Assembly (NCBI GenBank): GCA_003169695.1
Contig: PNAS01000073.1
Coordinates: 134,915 to 198,914, forward strand
Reading direction: 5' to 3'
Length of the DNA: 64,000 bases
From: Spartobacteria bacterium
GTDB taxonomy: Bacteria; Verrucomicrobiota; Verrucomicrobiia; Chthoniobacterales; UBA10450
The notes under the pieces are model-generated. The model did no database searches. It was not told the origin of the DNA and worked only from the letters and a program-made list of their open reading frames with translations. Position numbers and translations under genes: made by a program. Every line of letters begins with the position of its first letter. Within the stretch, counting starts at the first letter, position 1. Positions 1-7,843 of the stretch are shown in pieces.

Positions 1-18
1 CTCTAAAGGAGGAACGAC

Positions 19-1203
19 ATGCCGTATTATCAGAAGCTCGGGCAGATTCCGAAAAAACATCACATCTGGTTTCATCGCAATGGAAGCGGACCCTCCTTCA
101 AGAATGAGGGGATCGCTTACGAGCACGTCATCACGACGGAAGGGTTTGATGAAGCGTATTCCATTATTTATCATCTTCGGCCGCCGACCCGCGTGCGGAA
201 CGTCGAGTTGATAAAGTATTGGGCGCCAAAGAAAATAACGGAAAGTCCCCTGCGCCATCACCACATCAAGACCGCCGAGATTCCGCGGCGGGGTGATCTC
301 TACACGGGCCGCATCCCCATGCTCTTCAACGCGGACATAACCGCTTACCGCGCGCGCCCGGAAAAGGCTTATGGCGAATTCGAATATTACAAGAACGGCG
401 GCGCCGATGAAGTCATCTTCGTTTTTCATGGCGGCGGCACGCTGGAGACGGTTTTCGGAAAACTGCGTTATCGAGCGGAAGATTATATCGTCATCCCGCG
501 CGGCATTACCTATCGCCTCGTGCCCGACAAGGTAGAGGAGGAAGATTACCTGATTCTGGAATCAACCGGTCCGGTGCGGATTCCGCAGCGTTATCTGAAC
601 CACGAAGGCCAGATAAAAATGGGCGCGCCATATTCAGAGCGCGATTTCCATGCGCCCACTGAAATGCTCACGATCGATCGCGAAGAAGACGTGGAAGTTT
701 TGGTCAAGGATGGTCCGCGCCTAACCCGCGTCACCTTGGCGCATCATCCGTTCGATGCGCTCGGTTGGGATGGTTATCTCTATCCATTCACTTTTAACGC
801 CGCCGATTTCGAACCGATCACGGGCACAGTGCACCAGCCGCCGCCGATCCATCAGACGTTTGAAGTGCGCGGTTACGTCATCTGCACGTTCGCGCCGCGG
901 TTTCTCGATACGCATCCCGAAGCCGTGAAAATTCCATGGGTGCACGACAATGTGGAAGCTGACGAAGTTTTATTTTATGTGCGCGGAAATTTCGGATCGC
1001 GGCGCGGCATCGAAAGCGGATCGATCACTCTGCATCCGCGCGGGATTCCGCACGGGCCGCATCCGGGCACGATCATGGCGAGCAAGGATGCGCTGCGCAC
1101 CGAGGAGTTGGCCGTGATGTTCGACACAGCGCACACCCTCGAGCTCACAGAAGAATCCCTCGCCCTCGACGATCCAAAATACCCGCTCAGCTGGCTGGAT
1201 TAG
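19..1203 (+). CDS. hmgA: Homogentisate 1,2-dioxygenase
   Basis: This enzyme opens the ring of homogentisate to maleylacetoacetate, using O2 and Fe(II), in phenylalanine/tyrosine catabolism in the cytoplasm. The opening ([13 protein letters not shown]) and the cupin-like [16 protein letters not shown] stretch are typical of the bacterial family. Likely iron ligands lie in PPIHQTFE (His about 278, Glu about 282) and in HGPHPG (His about 345). At 394 residues it belongs to the shorter bacterial form. A strong ribosome binding site (AAAGGAGG, bases 5-12) fixes the ATG. It is followed 8 nt later by folE. Upstream genes lie outside the window. The family call is firm; the metal-ligand assignment is by motif position only. 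Confidence 0.93.
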   Translation: MPYYQKLGQIPKKHHIWFHRNGSGPSFKNEGIAYEHVITTEGFDEAYSIIYHLRPPTRVRNVELIKYWAPKKITESPLRHHHIKTAEIPRRGDLYTGRIPMLFNADITAYRARPEKAYGEFEYYKNGGADEVIFVFHGGGTLETVFGKLRYRAEDYIVIPRGITYRLVPDKVEEEDYLILESTGPVRIPQRYLNHEGQIKMGAPYSERDFHAPTEMLTIDREEDVEVLVKDGPRLTRVTLAHHPFDALGWDGYLYPFTFNAADFEPITGTVHQPPPIHQTFEVRGYVICTFAPRFLDTHPEAVKIPWVHDNVEADEVLFYVRGNFGSRRGIESGSITLHPRGIPHGPHPGTIMASKDALRTEELAVMFDTAHTLELTEESLALDDPKYPLSWLD

Positions 1204-1211
1204 GAAATTAC

Positions 1212-1841
1212 GTGGCCCTGCAGAATCACGAGACCGAGCTCGAGGCAGCGGAGCGTCGAATCAGGAGCCTGCCTCGCTGCGGGGCTGCCAAGCTCGCCGG
1301 AATGGAGCGCTCGTTCCAGGATTTGCTCGAAGCGGTCGGCGAAGATCCGCAGCGCCAAGGCTTGTTGAAAACGCCTAATCGCGCGGCGCGGGCCTTCGAA
1401 TTCCTAACGAACGGCTACAGGCAGAGTCTCGATGAAGTCGTGAACAATGCGATTTTCGATTCGGACGTGAGTGAGATCGTTTTGGTGAAGGACATCGAGC
1501 TCTACTCGATGTGCGAACATCATTTGCTGCCGTTTATCGGCAAGGCGCACGTCGCCTACATCCCGAACGGGAAGGTGATCGGGCTTTCCAAAGTGGCACG
1601 CATTGTCGACGTCTTCGCCCGCCGGTTGCAGGTCCAGGAGCACCTCACGCTCCAGGTGGCGGATGCGTTGATGAAGGTTTTACATCCCAGCGGTGTTGCC
1701 GTCGTCATCGAGGCAAAGCACCTCTGCATGATGATGCGCGGTGTCGAGAAACAGAACTCTGTGATGAAAACGTCGTGTCTCCTCGGCTCATTTAAAGAGG
1801 ACGCGCGGACTCGTTCAGAATTTTTCGCGTTGTTGGCCTAA
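1212..1841 (+). CDS. folE: GTP cyclohydrolase I
   Basis: It converts GTP to 7,8-dihydroneopterin triphosphate, the entry step to folate and tetrahydropterins. The zinc and active-site motifs are present: [19 protein letters not shown], and [14 protein letters not shown], whose Cys is the second zinc cysteine. The 209-residue length is normal. The listed start is a GTG 8 nt after hmgA; an ATG at 1302 (MERSFQDLL) is an alternative that would drop a poorly conserved leader of 30 residues. Its position between an aromatic ring dioxygenase and a PTPS-like gene suggests that it feeds pterin cofactor synthesis for the nearby aromatic amino acid hydroxylase, rather than folate only (inference). Confidence 0.95.
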   Translation: MALQNHETELEAAERRIRSLPRCGAAKLAGMERSFQDLLEAVGEDPQRQGLLKTPNRAARAFEFLTNGYRQSLDEVVNNAIFDSDVSEIVLVKDIELYSMCEHHLLPFIGKAHVAYIPNGKVIGLSKVARIVDVFARRLQVQEHLTLQVADALMKVLHPSGVAVVIEAKHLCMMMRGVEKQNSVMKTSCLLGSFKEDARTRSEFFALLA

Positions 1842-1855
1842 CGAGCTGTAACGTC

Positions 1856-3076
1856 ATGCTCCTGACGGTCAGCAAAAGGCTCGAATTCTCCGCGTCGCGG
1901 CGCGTGTTCGTAAAAGAGTGGAGCGATGCGGAGAACCTTGCCGCTTTCGGACCGGAAACATCGGCGCGCTACGGCACGGGGCGAAACTACGTTGCGTATT
2001 TCATTTTTTCCGGTGTCGTCGATCCCACGACGGGAATGCTGATGAATATCAGCGAAATTAAGGAGCGGGTCGGCCGGGTTTTGCGGAACGGCTTCGACCA
2101 CAAATTCTTGAATGCGGACAACAAGGCGTTCACGGCCGTTCCTCCGACCACGGAAAACATTGCTCGCCAGCTTTTCACGGATGCCGCGCCTCTTTTCAGC
2201 GATGCGAGCGCGAAACTCGTTGCGTGTCACTTGTCGGAGTCAGAAAAACGGAGCGCGACGTACTTTGGGACCGGCGCGTCGGAGTCCAATTACTGGTTCG
2301 AATTTTCCGCGGCACGCCAAACTACGTCGCCGCGGCTTACGTCTGAAGAAAATCAAAAACTGTTTGGCGTTGCTGCCTCGCCATTTGGCCATGGACACAA
2401 TTATCGTGCACGGCTGACTTTTCGGGGTGAGCCAAACGTGAGCGCCCTCCCATTTGTGCGCTTTAGTGACGTCCAAAGCTGCCTGGAATCGTTGCGCAAC
2501 GAACTCGATCACAAGAATTTGAATCACGAGGTGTTGCCCCTCATAGATCAACCGATTACGACCGAAAATCTCGCGCGTCACATTCACGAACGGGTTGGCG
2601 AAAAGCTGCAGATCAATCGAGTGCGATTACACGAACGCGACGATTTTTTCGCCGAGCATTGGGACGGAGGGAAATATTTTCTTGGATTGCAAATTCCGTT
2701 CAGCGCCGCCCATCGATTGCACAGCGGCAAACTCGCCGCGGAAGACAACGTTGCACTTTACGGGAAATGCAATAACCCGCTCGGGCACGGCCACCGTTAC
2801 CTGACGGAAGCGACGATTAGCGGTCCGTTCGACGAACGCAGTGGCACGCTGATGGATTTCGTGGCGTTCCAAACCGCAATCACCGAGGCCGTGCAACCCT
2901 GGCAGGACAAGCATTTGGATTTCGAGATGGAAGAATTCCGGGACAAGCCGTCAACGGGCGAGAACATTGTTCATGCGCTTTGGCCGCGATTTGACTCGCG
3001 CCTGGATTGCCGGCTCGTGCGCCTCCGTCTTTGGGAAACCGTGAACAATCGCTTCACCTTGCGCAAGATTCTGTAG
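1856..3076 (+). CDS. Triple-domain 6-pyruvoyl-tetrahydropterin synthase-like protein
   Basis: Three PTPS/QueD folds occur in tandem in 406 residues (about 1-135, 140-265 and 280-406). Domain 3 keeps the full metal and catalytic set: FSAAHRL His, the Cys of GKCNNP, and GHGH. The CNNPxGHGH form resembles tetrahydrobiopterin-type PTPS more than the QueD type. Domain 2 keeps GHGHNY but has Arg in place of the first His (FSAARQT) and no Cys. Domain 1 has GTGRNY, so its zinc histidines are lost. All three keep a DHK-L-N type motif (DHKFLN, DHKNLN, DKHLDF) and a TTEN/TGEN motif. PTPS proteins are normally single-domain, about 120-150 residues, and hexameric. This fusion may fold as an internal trimer with one catalytic and two structural modules (inference). 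It lies 14 nt after folE, probably in one operon. Confidence 0.85.
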   Translation: MLLTVSKRLEFSASRRVFVKEWSDAENLAAFGPETSARYGTGRNYVAYFIFSGVVDPTTGMLMNISEIKERVGRVLRNGFDHKFLNADNKAFTAVPPTTENIARQLFTDAAPLFSDASAKLVACHLSESEKRSATYFGTGASESNYWFEFSAARQTTSPRLTSEENQKLFGVAASPFGHGHNYRARLTFRGEPNVSALPFVRFSDVQSCLESLRNELDHKNLNHEVLPLIDQPITTENLARHIHERVGEKLQINRVRLHERDDFFAEHWDGGKYFLGLQIPFSAAHRLHSGKLAAEDNVALYGKCNNPLGHGHRYLTEATISGPFDERSGTLMDFVAFQTAITEAVQPWQDKHLDFEMEEFRDKPSTGENIVHALWPRFDSRLDCRLVRLRLWETVNNRFTLRKIL

Positions 3077-3200
3077 CGGCGCTCTATGAGCGCCGAAATC
3101 CAACGGCGGGCGTCACAGACCGCCGCTCCAGCAGAGCGCTCTTGCGCTCCCTCAATTCGGTGTTGGACGTTCGGCGTTCGACATTGGACGTTCGATCTCA
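3077..3200. repeat. Composite intergenic hairpins and TTGGACGTTCG repeats
   Basis: Immediately after the PTPS stop codon lies a perfect hairpin, CGGCGCTC-TAT-GAGCGCCG (3077-3095). Next come a second GC hairpin (GGCGG..CCGCC, about 3103-3125) and an AGAGCGCTCTTGCGCTC stretch. Three copies of a TTGGACGTTCG-like unit follow at about 3163-3198. No T-run follows, so this looks like REP-type repeat DNA rather than a classical terminator, although the first hairpin could act as one. Confidence 0.6.
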
Positions 3201-3203
3201 TCG

Positions 3204-3456
3204 ATGAAGCGTTATTTCATCACCGGCGCAAGTCGCGGCATCGGGCGCGCGATCGCACAGAAACTGGCGGGTGCCGAGCACAGGCTGCTTTTACACGGAC
3301 GTGACCAGGAGGCGCTCGCGACGACTTGCAGCCTAATTGAAGCAAAATCGGCCAAGACAACCCGCTTTGTGTTTGTGGCACACGGAATCGATTGACAAGA
3401 TGATCGAAGAGGTTGGCTGCTTACGCGCCCTCACGTCCCGCCTAAGTCGGAATGGA
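3204..3456 (+). pseudogene. Decayed short-chain dehydrogenase/reductase (possible sepiapterin-reductase-like)
   Basis: A 63-residue open frame begins like an SDR: MKRYFITGASRGIGRAIAQ carries the GxxxGxG dinucleotide-binding motif, followed by LLLHGRDQEAL. It stops at 3393-3395. Just past the stop, another frame reads IDKMIEEVGCLRAL, which matches the SDR segment expected next (before the NAG motif). The gene therefore appears frameshifted, and it is truncated before the Ser-Tyr-Lys catalytic part. Its place after folE and PTPS suggests that it was the third enzyme of a tetrahydrobiopterin pathway (inference). A short functional peptide cannot be excluded but is unlikely. Confidence 0.7.
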
Positions 3457-3523
3457 AAATATTGACCCGCAAAACCTGGCGGGCCGGTTCTAGAATTGAC
3501 TTCCTGGAATCACCTGAAAGCAA

Positions 3524-4363
3524 ATGATTAAAGGCAGCGACATCACCATTAATGTCATCGCGTCGATCATTGCATCAGTCATCTTGCTGATCGCCGGATT
3601 TCTTTGGGGAAAATATAAAGAGCGTCGGCGCTTCGGCCGGAATTTGGAGGAATACGATTTCTATCCTTACACGATCAATCGGGACAATCTGCCCGAGTTC
3701 AATCTCAAGGATTTCCGGTTGGGCATGCATTATTTCCTGAAGAACAACGACTACACCGCCGCGCGAGCGCTCATTTTCATCGGGGAACAAAATAACGTGC
3801 GCACGCAGCTCGAACCGGCCGAGCAGAAAGCTTACGCGAAGCTTTTTGAAAAATACGATGGCAAGAAAATCGCGGACGACACAACGGAGTATTTGGAAAA
3901 TTACGCGCGCATTGTTCGCTTGATTGGCAAGTCATTCCCAAACATTGGCATGGAGATTTTGCTGCATAATCTGGCGGACCCGTCGCATTCCCTCATTTGC
4001 CTGGAGAACAATGCCACCGGCCGTCACTTGCGTGATGGGACAACTAATCTGCTCATCGATTTGAAGAAGCGGCAGCTTCAGAACGAGGACAAGCTGAACT
4101 ACGAGTTGAATATCGGAGCGCGGAAATTCAAGTGTACCAGCATCCCGATCTACCGCCCGGAATTTGGATTCGTCGGCGCGATCTGCATCAACCTCGATGT
4201 CAATTATCTGACCGACGAAGTAATGAGCAGCCGTGACCGCATCGAAGCGTTCTTCAAAAATTTTTGCCGCACCAATATGCAACTCGATGAAAATATTCTC
4301 AGCAAGGACGAGTATGCCAAAGCGCTGAAGGGCAAACGGCACTTCAAGGACGAAAGCGTTTGA
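3524..4363 (+). CDS. Membrane-anchored protein with YheO-like PAS domain
   Basis: The protein has 279 residues. It starts with one transmembrane helix (about 9-28, VIASIIASVILLIAGFLWG) and a basic stop-transfer stretch, KYKERRR. A helical segment to about residue 120 follows. Residues about 128-235 resemble the YheO-like PAS domain: SFPNIGMEILLHNLADPSHS, the TGRHLRDGTT turn, and FVGAICINLDV. The DNA-binding helix-turn-helix usual in YheO regulators is absent, so the PAS fold may sense a ligand at the membrane instead. It lies between the pterin genes and a convergent hydroxylase, with its stop codon 12 nt from the stop codon of that gene. Function unknown; the PAS assignment is by motif recall. 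Confidence 0.65.
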   Translation: MIKGSDITINVIASIIASVILLIAGFLWGKYKERRRFGRNLEEYDFYPYTINRDNLPEFNLKDFRLGMHYFLKNNDYTAARALIFIGEQNNVRTQLEPAEQKAYAKLFEKYDGKKIADDTTEYLENYARIVRLIGKSFPNIGMEILLHNLADPSHSLICLENNATGRHLRDGTTNLLIDLKKRQLQNEDKLNYELNIGARKFKCTSIPIYRPEFGFVGAICINLDVNYLTDEVMSSRDRIEAFFKNFCRTNMQLDENILSKDEYAKALKGKRHFKDESV

Positions 4364-4375
4364 TCCGTCGCGGTC

Positions 4376-6163
4376 CTACAGAGCGCGCGCGGCGGGCTGC
4401 AGATTTGTTTTGTGATAGGTGACGAGGCGAAAACCCCATTCGATGAGCGTCGCGTTATCTCTGTCGAGCGCTTTCCTGCCGTTTAGAAAGGTCATGACAT
4501 GCTGCTTGAGCGCGTTTTGCAGGCCGGTTTCATCGAGGATCTCGAAAATCTCCATCGAAAGAAGCCAATCGTCGGCGTGCTCCTTCTGCTGCGTTTCCCA
4601 GATTTCGCCGAGACGTTCGTACCCAACCTTGCGCTCGCGGATATCGCGGACCTGCGCGTAAAGGCTTTCCAGTCTCTTGCGCTTCGCGTCCGAGGGCGAT
4701 TTGATCGTGCGCTCGCGCGGAATCAACGCGACCTGATTGTAGGCATCCTTGTCGGCTGCGCCGTTGAAGACCGACCTGATCCGCGCGCCCACCGCCATAT
4801 CGAAGGTGCCCCACGCCGGTTCGAACAAAACCCGATCGCCGAACTCTACCCGGCAATTCGTAAAAGTGATGAGCAACAGTTTGCCCTCGCGCCGCAAAAT
4901 GTTTTTGGCGCGGCCCTTGACGACAACGCCGCTGGCGAACTCCACCGTGGAGTCTTTACCAGTCGTAATTCCCAGCGATGTCAGCTCGTCGTCGGTGAGT
5001 GTTTCTGGTGACTTGTCTGTCGATTTCCAATTGCCGATCGGCGCGCCAAAGCCTTCCGCATGGTAATCGCGACCGTGCCCGGGGAGTTCCTTGTTCCCGA
5101 AAGCGAGCGCGCTGGCCCCAGTCGTGCACAGATAAACTGCGTCGCCTTCGTGCGCGATCACTTCGGTGAAAACACCGGAGACTTGCAGCCCGGACGAATA
5201 CTCACCCGTCGCCGTGTTTTTGCATTCGATGGCCTTCGTAACTCCCTCGAGACCGCCGACGCGGAACGCCATCTTGCTGGCGAATTGCTCGAGCACTTCA
5301 GCGAGCTGCTCGAAATCGCGTGTGACAAAAAGCTGCGGCTGCTTTGTCGTGATATCGAACCGCACATTCTGCGCGTCGAGCGAATACGGAATCTTCTTCA
5401 CGTTGGGCTCTAGGCAGCTCACTGATTCGCCAATCGAGGAAAGCAGACCGGCGCCGTAGATCTTTGGCTTATCGAGCGGGCCAATCAGGCCGTATTCGAC
5501 TGTCCACCAATGGAGGCGCGACAATAGTGCCATCTCGGACGGCTCGCCCAGATTTGTTTGCCGTTCCTCCACGAGCTTCGTCGCTTTCTCAAGCGCCTCG
5601 GTGTCTGGATTTGGCTGCTCTTTCAAAATCGAGAGATGCCGGATCGCTTCGTAGAGCTCGAAGTCTTTCTGCGAAGCCATCGCCTTCGCGCCGACCTCTC
5701 CGAACCGCTGCAAATAGTCCGCGTATTCCTGGTCGACAATGATCGGCGCATGACCCGCCGCTTCGTGCACGATGTCGGGCGCCGGCGTGTACTCGATGTG
5801 ATTGATCTGGCGCATATCGCACGCGATCACGAGCACGCGATACGCCTGAAACTCCATGAACGCCGCCGGTGGAATAAAACCGTCCACCGCCACGCCGCCC
5901 CAGCCAATCTTCCCAAGGATCTCGTTCATCTCTTCGATCCGCGGAATGCGGTCGAAGGAAATCCCGGTATCGAGGAGGCCCTGGAAGTAGAGTTTGTGCG
6001 CATATTCTTTGAGGAAGAAAATGTTCTGCCGCATGATGAAGCGCCAGACGGCGTGATCGACCGGGGTGTAATCGTCGTGGCGCTGGTCGACAGCGAACTG
6101 GAGGAGATGTTTCGGAAGCGAAGCCACCGCCTTGTTGTTCATCGAAACAGGGTTTGATTTCAT
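4376..6163 (-). CDS. Aromatic amino acid hydroxylase (phenylalanine 4-monooxygenase family), long form
   Basis: It probably hydroxylates phenylalanine to tyrosine using tetrahydropterin and Fe(II). The iron site is clear: HEAAGH (His 133 and 138) preceded by EYTPAPDIV, and Glu about 223 in WWTVEYGL. The catalytic domain spans about residues 30-330. A C-terminal part of about 260 residues is not found in the short proteobacterial PhhA; similar long forms are known in Bacteroidota-like genomes. No N-terminal ACT domain is visible. The start is set by AAAGGAG nine bases before the ATG at 6163; a longer reading (to 6298) would run into the divergent neighbour. hmgA and pterin-synthesis genes lie on the opposite strand nearby, which fits one catabolic module. 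A tyrosine or tryptophan substrate cannot be excluded. Confidence 0.88.
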   Translation of the reverse strand: MKSNPVSMNNKAVASLPKHLLQFAVDQRHDDYTPVDHAVWRFIMRQNIFFLKEYAHKLYFQGLLDTGISFDRIPRIEEMNEILGKIGWGGVAVDGFIPPAAFMEFQAYRVLVIACDMRQINHIEYTPAPDIVHEAAGHAPIIVDQEYADYLQRFGEVGAKAMASQKDFELYEAIRHLSILKEQPNPDTEALEKATKLVEERQTNLGEPSEMALLSRLHWWTVEYGLIGPLDKPKIYGAGLLSSIGESVSCLEPNVKKIPYSLDAQNVRFDITTKQPQLFVTRDFEQLAEVLEQFASKMAFRVGGLEGVTKAIECKNTATGEYSSGLQVSGVFTEVIAHEGDAVYLCTTGASALAFGNKELPGHGRDYHAEGFGAPIGNWKSTDKSPETLTDDELTSLGITTGKDSTVEFASGVVVKGRAKNILRREGKLLLITFTNCRVEFGDRVLFEPAWGTFDMAVGARIRSVFNGAADKDAYNQVALIPRERTIKSPSDAKRKRLESLYAQVRDIRERKVGYERLGEIWETQQKEHADDWLLSMEIFEILDETGLQNALKQHVMTFLNGRKALDRDNATLIEWGFRLVTYHKTNLQPAARAL

Positions 6164-6206
6164 AACCAGTGGCTCCTTTGCGCGACGCAGCTTAAAATAT
6201 GGTCGA

Positions 6207-7106
6207 TTGGAAACGGAGCAAGCGCATTCACCGGGGTGGACGGCAAGGCGTGAAGCGAGCGTCGCGGTAGCGCGAGTTGCGCCTTCGACCTGGCTCAACC
6301 TGGTTTGTCTCGACGCTCCTCTCGTGTCCGTCGCCTGGTTCTGGCTCTTCGCCAGAACTTTTTATGCGACCGTTGATCCAGTTAATTGCGCCGCGCTGTT
6401 TCTCACCGTCTGGTTGATTTACCTCGCTGATCGCCTGGCGGACAGCTCCTCGCTTCAGGATGGCGGGCCGCGATCGCTGCGCCATAAATTTTGCCTCAAC
6501 CATCGCCAGATCTGGATCGGCGCGCTGGCCGTGATCGCCGCCACCGATGCCTATCTGATCTGCTGGGGCATCGGTGCCGAAACTTTTGTCGCCGGCGCTG
6601 TCATCGGCACGCTCGCTTTGATTTACCTGGTGCTTAATCACTCATTAGGTGGGGCGTGGCCACCTCTTCCGCTGAAAGAACTCGCCATCGGATTCCTCTT
6701 TGCCGCAGGCACGCTTGTGGCTCTGTTCCCGGTTTTTCCGCCGATCACCGGCTCGTTGGTATCCACAGGAATCGCGTTCGCGGGGCTCTGCACGCTCAAC
6801 TGCATCAGCATCGCTTTTTGGGAAAGAGAGCTGGATGAGGCGCAGCAAAAGGTTTCCTGCGCGACGCGTTATCCCGGTCTCGATCGGCATTTGGGAAAGC
6901 TTTCGATCGCTCTCACGTTGGGCTCGGGTGTGGCGGCAATTGTTTACAGCGAGGCTGCGCCGATTTTCGGATCCGTGAGCGTGAGCGCGCTTCTCCTGGC
7001 GTTGCTCGATTCCTACCGCGAAAAAATCGGCCGGGATCAACGAACGGCGCTGGCGGATCTTGTTTTGCTCACACCACTGCTCGCGCTGTTTCTCATGAAC
7101 GCGTGA
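6207..7106 (+). CDS. Polytopic membrane protein, UbiA-prenyltransferase-like
   Basis: The protein has about 300 residues and eight to nine hydrophobic helices. The first loop carries YLADRLADSSS, reminiscent of the Asp-rich motif of UbiA prenyltransferases, but a clear second DxxxD motif is not obvious, so a prenyltransferase activity is only a guess. The start is uncertain: no ATG fits. A TTG at 6207 avoids overlap with the divergent hydroxylase start; a TTG at 6132 would overlap it by 32 nt. The stop overlaps the GTG of the following methyltransferase (GTGA), so the two are translationally coupled and probably act together, perhaps on a lipid or quinone (inference). Confidence 0.6.
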   Translation: METEQAHSPGWTARREASVAVARVAPSTWLNLVCLDAPLVSVAWFWLFARTFYATVDPVNCAALFLTVWLIYLADRLADSSSLQDGGPRSLRHKFCLNHRQIWIGALAVIAATDAYLICWGIGAETFVAGAVIGTLALIYLVLNHSLGGAWPPLPLKELAIGFLFAAGTLVALFPVFPPITGSLVSTGIAFAGLCTLNCISIAFWERELDEAQQKVSCATRYPGLDRHLGKLSIALTLGSGVAAIVYSEAAPIFGSVSVSALLLALLDSYREKIGRDQRTALADLVLLTPLLALFLMNA

Positions 7107-7747
7107 GCTTCGACGCGCTTGCGCCCTGGTATCGGACGTTGGAGTGGATCGCCTTTGGTGATGAGCTCCAGCGTTGTCGCGTCGCATGTCTCGGAGAAAT
7201 CGCCGCGCCGCGACGTGCGCTCATCATAGGCGAGGGGAATGGAAGATTTCTTTGCGAATTGTTGCGGTTCCATCCGGAGGTCGAGGTTGATTGCATCGAC
7301 GCGAGCCACCGGATGCTGCAATTGGCGCGGAAGCGCATCGCCGATGAACTGGGCAATCGTTTAGAACGCGTCCATTTTCTGCATGACGACATAATGTCGT
7401 GGAGTCCACCCAAGCATCACTACGATCTGGTGGTGACGCATTTTGTTCTCGATTGCTTTCCGGAAGCTGTGGTGGCTGGGATCACAAAGAAGCTGGCCCT
7501 CGCAGCGATGGCGGATGCGAACTGGTTGCTCGCGGATTTCTGTGTTCCGCGCAATGGAATGGCGCGATTCTGCGCTCGCAGCCGGTTGGCTATGATGTAT
7601 TTATTCTTTCGCCTCATGACCCGAATCGAGGCGCGCGAATTGGTCGATCCGACGCCATTGATGCGAGCCGAGGGCTTCGTCTTGGCACGGCAGCATCCTT
7701 TCCGAAAGGGGACGCTGAAGTCGGAGATGTGGCGCAGAAATCGGTAG
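7103..7747 (+). CDS. Class I SAM-dependent methyltransferase
   Basis: The protein has 214 residues with a Rossmann-type methyltransferase core. Motif I is ALIIGEGNGRFL (about residues 34-45), the acidic residue that ends beta-2 lies in VDCIDASHRML, and motif IV is in HYDLVVTHFVLDCF. The GTG start overlaps the previous stop codon as GTGA. The substrate cannot be told from sequence; the coupled UbiA-like membrane gene suggests a lipid-linked or isoprenoid acceptor (inference). It is soluble, with no signal peptide. Confidence 0.8.
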   Translation: MSFDALAPWYRTLEWIAFGDELQRCRVACLGEIAAPRRALIIGEGNGRFLCELLRFHPEVEVDCIDASHRMLQLARKRIADELGNRLERVHFLHDDIMSWSPPKHHYDLVVTHFVLDCFPEAVVAGITKKLALAAMADANWLLADFCVPRNGMARFCARSRLAMMYLFFRLMTRIEARELVDPTPLMRAEGFVLARQHPFRKGTLKSEMWRRNR

Positions 7748-7763
7748 GCATGTTTTTCCCGCT

Positions 7764-7797
7764 GTCATCCCTCGCCGTCTGCGCGGTTCGGGATGAC
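7764..7797. repeat. Short member of the GTCATCC...GGATGAC palindrome family
   Basis: The unit starts GTCATCCCTCGCCGTCTGCG and ends GTTCGGGATGAC. It is a shortened form of the element seen at 24075, 26741 and 36124: the 3' arm is retained and most of the 5' arm is missing. It lies between the convergent methyltransferase and DUF4349 genes. Confidence 0.6.
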
Positions 7798-7843
7798 ACG
7801 CATTTTGCCCACCGCATTTGCAGCGGGCATTGGCGCGAAGCTC

